The notes under the pieces: model-generated | What the model was told of the DNA's origin: nothing | The model's database searches: none | What the model saw: only the letters and a program-made list of their open reading frames with translations | Made by a program: the position numbers and the translations under genes | Shown here: piece after piece, positions 6,008-11,893 of the stretch | Position numbering within the stretch: the stretch's first letter is position 1 | How the letters are laid out: the number at the start of each line of letters is the position of its first letter | Assembly (NCBI GenBank): GCA_964541605.1 | Contig: CAZIQY010000083.1 | Span: 1-11,893, forward strand | Source of the DNA: CAZIQY01 sp964541605 | Lineage (GTDB): Bacteria > Desulfobacterota > Syntrophia > Syntrophales > UBA2185 | Length of the DNA stretch: 11,893 nt | Direction of reading: 5' to 3'

Positions 6008-8176
6008 TTATACCAGCAGAATAGAGAAAACGGCCAGCAGGAGCATCCATTCCATCGAGACATCCAGACCGGCCAGGGGGATGAGGAAAAGACTGCTCAC
6101 GAAAGAGCCAAGGCAGCCGCCGAGCAGATCCGCGGAATACAGGGGAGAAATAACCTTTCGTTGATCCGGAATTTTATAAAGACTGGCATAGGCAAACACG
6201 CCCGCAACAAGAAATCCCGCCGCCGCCAGGAATAATGCTATCGGGAACAGCCCCGAATGGATGCCTGTTCTGATGGCTGCCGCGACGGCGGCACAAAGCA
6301 GGCAAAATCCCGCCACAAGACCGGCGCCCCACCAGCGCGTCGATCTTCGACGGTGTCTTCCCGCCGGGGCGGCCATCATGCCGTTGATCGTGATGGCGCC
6401 GAGCGCCAGCCCTCCCATGAAACTCATGAGCAACAGCCCGATATCCTGGTAAAGGACGCCATGTTTGACCTGATATTGAAGGATGAGGACAGTCTCCAAA
6501 ACCATGCCGATGAATCCCGCCACGGCAACGAGGAAAACGCGGCGACATGCCGGCCACAGGCGGCAGACAAGAAAAAACAGGGGGAGGCCAATCCATAGCA
6601 TCCAATTCGTCCTGAGAGTTGCAAGGCTTTCCTCCGGAAGAGGGGGTGCATCCTTTGCGGCGATGCGGGGAAAAAACTTTGAAAGCCAGATCGTGAATGC
6701 GTACTGGTAACAGATGGGTCTGATGTCTGTATTGGGTGGGGCGGAGCCCCGTTTCAGCCTTTCGGCGATCTCGAAATACCGGTCGTTTGTGTAAAGATAC
6801 CGGATGTAATCCGCCTTCATCAGTCTCGTTTTGAGCTTCCTGTCATGCAGGCGGTTTATCGGGACATCCGGGGTGCGCGGCAGCGGATTGCGGGAGGCCG
6901 TGATGATGTTTGTTGTTCCCGGTAAAACCACGATTTCCGGAAATACGGCGTTCAAAGCGCGATAAATACTTATTATACGATGGGCGAGAGGCAGCGTCCA
7001 GATATTTTCCGCCGAGCGGAGTCTGAGGCCGAGAATGCCGCCGGGATTCAGTCTCGCGGCGCACTGCTCGAAAAATTCCCTTGTATAGAACCGGTTTGAC
7101 TGACCTGAGGTGGGCTCCGGCATGCCGACCAGAATGAGATCGTATCTGTCGCTTTTCTGCAGAAACTGGCGCGGGTCGGAGGATACGACATTGACGCTGG
7201 ATTTCGTGAGCGATTTCTGAAAGTCTTCGGGAAGATGACGAGATACCAGATCCAGCATGACAGGATTGAGTTCAACATAGTCAATGTTCTGCGGGACATG
7301 CTTCAGTATTTCCTTCAGCGTACCGTCCAGCCCGCCGCCTAAAATCAGGACATGCCGTGGGGCCGGGTGCTGCAGCGCCGACAAATGGGTGAAATATTCC
7401 GCTTCCGTTCCTTCGGTTTCGAAGGCAAGGGCGTCATTTTCAAACACCGATACCTGCCCGGCCAGTTTCGTTACGGTGATTCGTCCGTAAGGGGAATCCC
7501 TGCTTTCCAGAAGGGCCGGATGGTTCCACGCCGTCATTTGCCGGTCTACGACATCTGCCTTCCATAATAGCAACAGAAGCAGGACGGATAAAACAACGGA
7601 CAGTAAACGGTATGGAAAGGTTCTTTTCCCGGCAAGGAACACCATCGGAGTGAGGATACAAACGAGGCCACAGATAAAGCCGAGGTCGCAGTTCTGGATA
7701 CCCCATCGAAGCGTGAGCGTCGCCAGCAGGCCGCCTGCCAGTCCCCCGGCGCTTTCAATGGCGTAGGCTTTCGCGAGTGTCTTGCCATCCGCCACGTACA
7801 TTTTAGCCGCCCACTGGAATAGCAGGCCCAGCAGAAGACCAACGGGCATCAGCGCCAGGATAATAATCGTCAATTGATAAGGAAAGGACAGATACGCCCC
7901 GGGCACGCCGCCAAAAAGGAGACGGCTCGCACGGATAAAAACGACGTCCGCGGGGAAAACAATGCCGGACAGCAGAAAAAGCACCGCCATGCCATTTGCA
8001 GACGGCTGCCGGTTCCGCCGGCTGATCAGGGCGCCGGCGGCTGTCCAGAACAACCATATCCCCAGAGCGATCAGGTAAATCAGCTCAATCCCGTAGAAAG
8101 CCACGTTCAATTCCCGGAGCAGGACCACCTGTCCGAGAATGGAGATCAATCCAATGACGATGAGGGAAACGATCAT
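6008..8176 (-). CDS. Polytopic membrane protein with spermidine-synthase-like domain
   Basis: 722 residues. About seven hydrophobic segments lie in residues 1-206, a soluble Rossmann domain spans about 220-430, and about seven more helices lie at 525-722. The soluble part resembles spermidine synthase: nucleotide loop GGGLDGTLKEILKH (280-293), acidic strand end DYVELNP (299-305), YDLILVGMPEP (345-355) and FYTREFFEQC. Key acids are changed: the GGGDGG aspartate is Leu283, the catalytic Asp of the D-x-x-D motif is Gly351, and its second Asp is Glu354. Aminopropyl transfer is thus unlikely; it may bind SAM or a related nucleotide for another purpose. Start: the frame is open to 8278, but the ATG at 8176 lies five bases after the MEMO-AMMECR1 stop and opens with a membrane helix. 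It is the last gene of the AmmeMemoRadiSam operon, which suggests it serves that pathway. Confidence 0.85.
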   Translation of the reverse strand: MIVSLIVIGLISILGQVVLLRELNVAFYGIELIYLIALGIWLFWTAAGALISRRNRQPSANGMAVLFLLSGIVFPADVVFIRASRLLFGGVPGAYLSFPYQLTIIILALMPVGLLLGLLFQWAAKMYVADGKTLAKAYAIESAGGLAGGLLATLTLRWGIQNCDLGFICGLVCILTPMVFLAGKRTFPYRLLSVVLSVLLLLLLWKADVVDRQMTAWNHPALLESRDSPYGRITVTKLAGQVSVFENDALAFETEGTEAEYFTHLSALQHPAPRHVLILGGGLDGTLKEILKHVPQNIDYVELNPVMLDLVSRHLPEDFQKSLTKSSVNVVSSDPRQFLQKSDRYDLILVGMPEPTSGQSNRFYTREFFEQCAARLNPGGILGLRLRSAENIWTLPLAHRIISIYRALNAVFPEIVVLPGTTNIITASRNPLPRTPDVPINRLHDRKLKTRLMKADYIRYLYTNDRYFEIAERLKRGSAPPNTDIRPICYQYAFTIWLSKFFPRIAAKDAPPLPEESLATLRTNWMLWIGLPLFFLVCRLWPACRRVFLVAVAGFIGMVLETVLILQYQVKHGVLYQDIGLLLMSFMGGLALGAITINGMMAAPAGRHRRRSTRWWGAGLVAGFCLLCAAVAAAIRTGIHSGLFPIALFLAAAGFLVAGVFAYASLYKIPDQRKVISPLYSADLLGGCLGSFVSSLFLIPLAGLDVSMEWMLLLAVFSILLV

Positions 8177-8181
8177 GGGGG

Positions 8182-9717
8182 TTATTTGAATTCCGCTTCG
8201 CCAAACACAATGGCCTGGAAGGTGGACAGTTCCGCCCCTTGTTTCCAGCTTCCGGCCTCGATCCCGGCTTTGAGACACAGATTGTCCAGCAGTTCCTCAC
8301 GGCTCCAGCCCTGCTCGGTGGCGACCTGGGGAAGAAAGACCGCCGAGTGCCCGTCCTTGCTGAGGATGACGCCATCCCGTCCGATGACGATTTTATTAGC
8401 CTTCGATACCTGTTTCGGGGGCGTCAGCACGGAGATTTCGATGTCGATCTCTCCGAGTTCGTCGGTGGTTACCGGTCGAAACCGCCTGTCGTTCAACGCT
8501 GACTGCACTGCCATGGCCCCCACCAGCTTGCAGAGAGGCTCATCGCCGATGATCCGGCCGATACAACCGCGGAGTTCCCCTTTTTTCTTGAGGGTGACGA
8601 AAACCCCCTGCGGCTGCCGGAGTTTCGGATCGAATCCTCTCGCCAGGGGAAGCGTGTCTGTCAGCAGCAGGCGGGAGAGGGTTTCCCGGGCGAAGGCGAG
8701 CAAAGCCTTTTTGTCGGACGGCCGAAGCGATGTGTCACCGGATGCCTGTGATGTCTGCTCTGATGCTCCTGAAAGTTCACTGCCTTTTTCCGTAGTCAGC
8801 GCCACCGCCCCGTAGCCGACGACGCGCGACCGCTCACCGATGGACGTGTCACCAGAATGTGCGTAGCTGATAATGGTCCCTTGCGTTGCTCCGAGGGATT
8901 TTGCCGCGGCCATGGCCGCCATGATGGGCGCTTCCCCGCAGGCGCAAGTATGAAGATTCGGGATATGTCGGTTCATCTGTGCCAGGATGGCGGAACTGAA
9001 TGCCGCCAGGTCAAGTCCGGTCATGGCTGCGAGGATTTTTCCGTCCACAGAGGCGGCGTCTGTCGCCGACGGATAATGGGAAAGATCGGAGCTGGCCACA
9101 ATGAGGGCATTTTTGCCTTTGACTGCCGTGGCCAGGATTTTTCCGAAACGGGCACACATGTCAATATCCGCCGTGCCGACAATCACGGGGACGATTTTCG
9201 CCTTCGGAAAGAGAACCTGTACGAACGGCACGATGACTTCAACGGAATGTTCCTGCTCATGCAATGATTTGTCCGGGATGCAGTCGGGGTTTGCTTCCGT
9301 CAGCGATGAAACAATGCTTCTGTCGATCACTGCGGTTCCCAGAGGTGTACTGAAGCCGCTGCCGGGGTAAACGGAGATTTTCCGAAAGTACGGGTTTGTG
9401 TGGTTCGTTCCCAGGATGACGACCACGTCGTAATGCTTTTCACTCACCTGTTTGAACCCGTCGGCGCAGATCTGCCCGGAGAAGATGTATCCCGCGTGGG
9501 GCACGACAATCGCTACAGGGTTTTTCGTTTTTACCGGTACGGCATCCTGAAGATATTTTTGAATGGCGAGTCTCAGTCTGGGTTCCGTATCGGGATAGAA
9601 CTTCCCGGCGACGGCAGGCTGGCGAATATCGTTGTCCGGAGATTTTGTTGCCTGACATGCTGCAGGAAACAGAAGGCCGATCGTAAGGATTAGAAGCCCG
9701 GCTCGCATCATTTTCAT
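8182..9717 (-). CDS. amrB-amrA: AmmeMemoRadiSam protein B-A fusion (MEMO1 + AMMECR1), exported
   Basis: 511 residues. An N-terminal hydrophobic segment (MKMMRAGLLILTIGLLFPAAC) looks like an export signal; Cys21 could be a lipoprotein site, although Pro at -3 is atypical for a lipobox. The MEMO domain (about 32-308) keeps the likely metal ligands of its LigB-like site: His74 (PHAGYIFSG), His106 (GTNHTNPY) and Cys260 (CACGEAP). It also has QEHSVEVIVPF (155-165) and SSDLSHY (209-215). After a Ser/Gly-rich linker (about 310-332) comes AMMECR1 (about 333-510) with its hallmark LRGCIG (382-387). Both families accompany a radical SAM enzyme in AmmeMemoRadiSam systems, of unresolved function; here that gene is immediately upstream. 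Start: ATG at 9717 has AAAGGA nearby with a 9-base gap and lies 14 bases past the rSAM stop; an ATG at 9741 would overlap rSAM. The symbol is descriptive (proteins B and A). Confidence 0.92.
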   Translation of the reverse strand: MKMMRAGLLILTIGLLFPAACQATKSPDNDIRQPAVAGKFYPDTEPRLRLAIQKYLQDAVPVKTKNPVAIVVPHAGYIFSGQICADGFKQVSEKHYDVVVILGTNHTNPYFRKISVYPGSGFSTPLGTAVIDRSIVSSLTEANPDCIPDKSLHEQEHSVEVIVPFVQVLFPKAKIVPVIVGTADIDMCARFGKILATAVKGKNALIVASSDLSHYPSATDAASVDGKILAAMTGLDLAAFSSAILAQMNRHIPNLHTCACGEAPIMAAMAAAKSLGATQGTIISYAHSGDTSIGERSRVVGYGAVALTTEKGSELSGASEQTSQASGDTSLRPSDKKALLAFARETLSRLLLTDTLPLARGFDPKLRQPQGVFVTLKKKGELRGCIGRIIGDEPLCKLVGAMAVQSALNDRRFRPVTTDELGEIDIEISVLTPPKQVSKANKIVIGRDGVILSKDGHSAVFLPQVATEQGWSREELLDNLCLKAGIEAGSWKQGAELSTFQAIVFGEAEFK

Positions 9718-9731
9718 GTTCACAATTCCTT

Positions 9732-10904
9732 TCAAGTCCATACGCCGGCGATTTTACGGCGGCAGAATGCACAGCGCCCGCCCTTGACGTTCATTTCCTG
9801 AATGAAAAAACCCTGCCGCCGTATCACGATTCTTTTGCACTTCGGACAGTAGGTGTGATTCCCCGGGTGATCCGGCACGTTTCCCACATATGCGTAATGA
9901 ATCCCTTTGTCGATTGCCATGTCGCGGGCCCGTTCCAGTGTTGTTAAGGGCGTGGGGGGAAGATTGAGCAGTTGATAGTCGGGATGAAAGCGGGAGAAGT
10001 GGACGGGAACGTCCGGGCCGATTTCACCCATGATCCAGTTGACCAGTTCCTGAAGCATCCCGTCGGAATCATTCAGGGTGGGAACGACCAGATTCACGAT
10101 TTCAAGGTGGGTGCGGCTCTTCGCGATCTGCTTGATGCTTCTTAGGACAGGCCGCAGTTCCGCATTGCTCACGGTGCGGTAAAACTGTTCGCTGTATCCC
10201 TTCAAATCAATCTTGATGGCGTCAAGTATCCTGCACATGTCGGCGAGAGGGGCCTCGTTCATAAAACCGCAACTGATCAATGCGGAGCGAAGCCCTTGCT
10301 TTCTCGCGACCTTCGCAATGTCGATCAGGTATTCTGTAAACACGGTCGGCTCGTTGTACGTGAAGGCAATGACACGGGCCTTGCGGGACAACACCGATCT
10401 GACGAGCGTGGCCGGGGGTGTATAGGTCGTCCGGTAATCCTCGGGCCAGGATTGTGAGAGTTCCCAGTTCTGACAGAACTTGCACTGGAAGGGGCACCCG
10501 GAGGTTCCGATGGAATAGGCGTCCGCTCCCGGCAGAAAATGATAGAACGGTTTCTTCTCGATCGGATCGACATGGAAGGAAACGGGGCGTCCGTAAACGA
10601 GACTGCGGAGTTCTCCCCTGACGTTCACGCGGGTGCGGCACTGCCCGCGCTTGCCGCTTTTGATGATGCAGCCGTGGGCGCAGAGCCCGCAACTGATGAT
10701 GTTATCCTTATGCAGGGACGTCCAGTAACGCGCTCTGGGGGCCGCATGGATGAGTTCATCCGTGTAGCTGCCCGCATAGGCAAGGCCGGATCCATCGATG
10801 GCTGATATGCTCTGCCAGAATGGATCGGACATAATCACGCCGGCGCCGCCGAGTATGGGCGCAAGTCTTGCTGCAATGGATAAAAACTCACGTCTTGAGA
10901 TCAT
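9732..10904 (-). CDS. amrS: AmmeMemoRadiSam radical SAM enzyme with Tat signal
   Basis: 390 residues. The N terminus MISRREFLSIAARL has a consensus twin-arginine motif (SRREFL, residues 3-8), a hydrophobic stretch to about 25 and a possible AxA cleavage site at 42-44 (AYA), suggesting Tat export. The radical SAM triad CxxxCxxC is Cys137, Cys141, Cys144 (SGCPFQCKFCQNW). A family-typical N-terminal Cys set (72, 75, 79, 89) and a C-terminal ribbon (Cys353/356 and 378/381) could hold another cluster and zinc. It resembles pyruvate formate-lyase activating enzymes (PflA/COG1180) but sits next to MEMO-AMMECR1, which fixes it as the AmmeMemoRadiSam rSAM. Its substrate is unknown. It is the first gene of the operon, read from a promoter at 11002-11031. 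The best Shine-Dalgarno (GGAGG at 10932-10936) is 27 bases from the ATG, and an in-frame TGA bars any upstream start. Confidence 0.92.
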   Translation of the reverse strand: MISRREFLSIAARLAPILGGAGVIMSDPFWQSISAIDGSGLAYAGSYTDELIHAAPRARYWTSLHKDNIISCGLCAHGCIIKSGKRGQCRTRVNVRGELRSLVYGRPVSFHVDPIEKKPFYHFLPGADAYSIGTSGCPFQCKFCQNWELSQSWPEDYRTTYTPPATLVRSVLSRKARVIAFTYNEPTVFTEYLIDIAKVARKQGLRSALISCGFMNEAPLADMCRILDAIKIDLKGYSEQFYRTVSNAELRPVLRSIKQIAKSRTHLEIVNLVVPTLNDSDGMLQELVNWIMGEIGPDVPVHFSRFHPDYQLLNLPPTPLTTLERARDMAIDKGIHYAYVGNVPDHPGNHTYCPKCKRIVIRRQGFFIQEMNVKGGRCAFCRRKIAGVWT

Positions 10905-10959
10905 GACTGCCTGCCACCCGAATCACTAATTCCTCCGGCAAGTAAACATGTCAAATCTA

Positions 10960-10987
10960 GTCATTCCGGGATTGACCCGGAACCCAG
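10960..10987. repeat. Single REP-like hairpin unit
   Basis: GTCATTCCGGG...CCCGGAACCCAG, a 7-bp perfect stem (10964-10970/10976-10982) with loop ATTGA. It has the same GTCAT-stem-CCAG layout as the half-units of the element at 3091-3209, so it is probably a solo, partly degenerate copy of the same family. It lies within the predicted 5' leader of the rSAM operon, between promoter and start codon. There is no T-tract after it on either strand, so it is not a typical rho-independent terminator. Confidence 0.65.
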
Positions 10988-11001
10988 CCACTCTTTTCGT
11001 A

Positions 11002-11031
11002 AGTATAAAAGAAGTCGGCAGGGCAAGTCAA
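11002..11031 (-). promoter_or_regulatory. Sigma70-type promoter of the AmmeMemoRadiSam operon
   Basis: On the minus strand TTGACT (11031 to 11026; five of six) is followed after 18 bases by TATACT (11007 to 11002; five of six). The predicted start near 10995 gives a leader of about 90 bases containing the REP-like hairpin. It is back-to-back with the vapBC promoter. Confidence 0.6.
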
Positions 11032-11061
11032 TGGGAAGAAAAAATCCCCCCAAAATACCCA

Positions 11062-11090
11062 TTGACACCTGCCTGCCGAAGTAATACTAT
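11062..11090 (+). promoter_or_regulatory. vapBC promoter with overlapping palindromic operator
   Basis: Perfect -35 TTGACA (11062-11067), a 17-base spacer and TACTAT (11085-11090). A perfect 12-bp palindrome ATTACCGGTAAT (11089-11100) overlaps the end of the -10 and the expected start site, and GTAATACT is repeated at 11081-11088 and 11096-11103. TACCGG recurs at 11104-11109. This is the layout expected for autorepression by the VapB-VapC complex. Confidence 0.75.
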
Positions 11091-11119
11091 TACCGGTAAT
11101 ACTTACCGGAGGTATGATC

Positions 11120-11347
11120 ATGAGAGTCACAACAAAAGGTCAAGTAACAATTCCTCAACACATTCGTATTAAATTAGGGATAACCCCTGCCGTTGACATT
11201 GATTTTATAGAAGAAAAAGATCGTGTCTATTTAGTGAAAAAAGAGGCAGGGGAAATTAAAACCAGAAAATTTCGAAACTTGAGGGGAATAGCGACAGTCA
11301 AGATGACGACTAATGAAATCATGGCCTTAACAAGAGGAGACAAATGA
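11120..11347 (+). CDS. vapB: AbrB/MazE-type antitoxin (VapB)
   Basis: 75 residues. The N-terminal half is an AbrB-type swapped-hairpin DNA-binding domain (MRVTTKGQVTIPQHIRIKLG), the standard antitoxin opening. The C-terminal half (about 42-75) is charged and would wrap the toxin. I chose the ATG at 11120 because GGAGG at 11108-11112 sits 7 bases upstream; the ATG at 11114 is only one base from that element and would add MI. Its stop overlaps the toxin start by four bases (ATGA at 11344-11347), so translation is coupled, the usual arrangement for keeping antitoxin in excess. Expected to neutralise VapC and repress the operon through the palindrome at 11089-11100. The pair is more AT-rich than the neighbouring genes, consistent with horizontal acquisition. 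Confidence 0.9.
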   Translation: MRVTTKGQVTIPQHIRIKLGITPAVDIDFIEEKDRVYLVKKEAGEIKTRKFRNLRGIATVKMTTNEIMALTRGDK

Positions 11348-11748
11348 AGGGCGTTATAGTTGATTCGAATATTATTCTTGACGTTTTCTTGAATGACCCT
11401 GACTGGGCAGATTGGTCTGAGTCCACATTGGAAGAATATGGTCGTTTTGCCATATTGTACATCAATCCGGTCGTTTATTCAGAAATATCCATTGGTTTTG
11501 AACTCATTGAGGATTTGGAATCCGCTGTTTCAAAAGCCGGATTTCAGATGTTGGAAATTCCCCAAGAGGCGCTTTTTTTGGCCGGAAAAGCTTACCTCAA
11601 GTACAAAAAAATGAAAGGCGGGGAAACGACTCCCCTTCCGGATTTTTATATAGGTGCACAGGCCGCAGTCCTTAATTTAGACGTAATTACAAGAGATGTA
11701 TCCAGATATCGATCACATTTTCCAACTGTAAAATTAATAACCCCTTAG
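11344..11748 (+). CDS. vapC: PIN-domain ribonuclease toxin (VapC)
   Basis: 134 residues, normal VapC length, all PIN domain. The acidic residues that bind the catalytic metal are in place: Asp7 (VDSNIILDVF), Glu47 (YSEISIGFE), Asp100 (PLPDFYIGAQA) and Asp118 (ITRDVSRY). The toxin is therefore predicted to be active. Characterised VapC proteins cleave specific RNAs such as initiator tRNA or the 23S sarcin-ricin loop; the target here cannot be read from sequence. It overlaps vapB by four bases, and its stop codon directly abuts the stop of a minus-strand ORF at 11749. No terminator is visible between the two convergent genes. Confidence 0.92.
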   Translation: MKGVIVDSNIILDVFLNDPDWADWSESTLEEYGRFAILYINPVVYSEISIGFELIEDLESAVSKAGFQMLEIPQEALFLAGKAYLKYKKMKGGETTPLPDFYIGAQAAVLNLDVITRDVSRYRSHFPTVKLITP

Positions 11749-11893
11749 TCATTTTAAGTAATATGCATAGGACAATCTATTGAATTGATTGATCGAAAGC
11801 ATGGCAATCGATTCCCTGGTTATCTTTCCTTTGGCGAGGAGCTGTTTCCGGTCGTGATAAATTGAGCCAAAAATGGTCGTTAGAAAGTGAGCC
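11749..11893 (-). CDS. C-terminal end of an unrecognised ORF (partial)
   Basis: On the minus strand one frame is open from the window edge for 47 codons and ends with TGA at 11751-11749, immediately after the vapC stop. The peptide ends ...ITRESIAMLSINQFNRLSYAYYLK and includes IYHDRKQLLAKGK; its composition looks protein-like (mixed hydrophobic and basic, helical), unlike the other frames here. I do not recognise the family. It would be the 3' end of a gene convergent with vapC. With so little sequence this could be a chance open frame. Confidence 0.4.
   Translation of the reverse strand, partial: AHFLTTIFGSIYHDRKQLLAKGKITRESIAMLSINQFNRLSYAYYLK

Noticed and set aside
5103..6050. 315-codon open frame on the minus strand
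   Set aside because: It is antisense to the HDOD gene, whose plus-strand product has the FSIANSAYHG signature; the minus product has no recognisable motif and is rich in His/Gln typical of antisense frames.
8177..8278. Upstream ATG at 8278 for the membrane SpeE-like gene
   Set aside because: The extra 34 residues are polar, overlap the MEMO-AMMECR1 C terminus and precede a natural membrane-helix start at 8176.
7874..8815. 313-codon open frame on the plus strand
   Set aside because: Covers the ends of two well-supported minus-strand genes; its product is Ser/Pro/Arg-rich low-complexity without family motifs.

Overview
The window looks like a chromosomal piece of a Gram-negative anaerobe of the Desulfobacterota (old Deltaproteobacteria) type, perhaps near Syntrophales. 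This is inferred from gene content: an IscU/NifU-type scaffold, a ParA/MinD ATPase with a J-like/RodZ-type HTH protein and a SPOR protein, an HDOD protein, an AmmeMemoRadiSam locus, and a dispersed inverted-repeat element. No rRNA, tRNA, CRISPR array or insertion sequence was seen.

Layout. (1) 137-625 (+): Fe-S scaffold of the IscU family with a charged N-terminal extension. (2) 641-3017 (-): three-gene operon, in transcription order a FlhG/MinD-like ATPase, a J-like plus HTH protein whose J domain lacks HPD, and a single-pass inner-membrane protein with a periplasmic SPOR domain. This suggests a cell-pole, division or envelope-positioning module. (3) 3018-3312: intergenic stretch with a composite inverted-repeat element (3091-3209). 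(4) 3313-4959 (-): ThDP-dependent enzyme of the acetolactate synthase / 2-hydroxyacyl-CoA lyase group with a clear sigma70-type promoter, divergent from (5) 5109-5975 (+), an HDOD-domain protein with no visible ribosome binding site. (6) 6008-10904 (-): three tightly packed genes. They encode an AmmeMemoRadiSam radical SAM enzyme with a twin-arginine signal, a MEMO1-AMMECR1 fusion with an export signal, and a large polytopic membrane protein with a spermidine-synthase-like domain whose catalytic residues are changed. (7) 11120-11748 (+): a vapBC-type toxin-antitoxin pair with a textbook promoter and an overlapping palindromic operator. (8) 11749-11893 (-): C-terminal end of an unrecognised ORF running off the window, directly abutting vapC.

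The most interesting region is 6008-10904. All three products carry signals that place them in or across the membrane. The MEMO metal ligands, the AMMECR1 signature and the radical SAM cysteines are intact, whereas the spermidine-synthase-like domain has lost the acids needed for aminopropyl transfer. Together they look like an envelope-located AmmeMemoRadiSam pathway of unknown chemistry with a dedicated membrane partner. The parts belong to named families, but the pathway has, to my knowledge, no settled function.

Regulation that can be read directly: three promoters of good quality (5027-5056 -, 11002-11031 -, 11062-11090 +). The two minus-strand ones share the same design, a -35 TTGACA/T, an 18-base spacer and a TATACT -10. 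The rSAM and vapBC promoters are divergent and about 30 bases apart.
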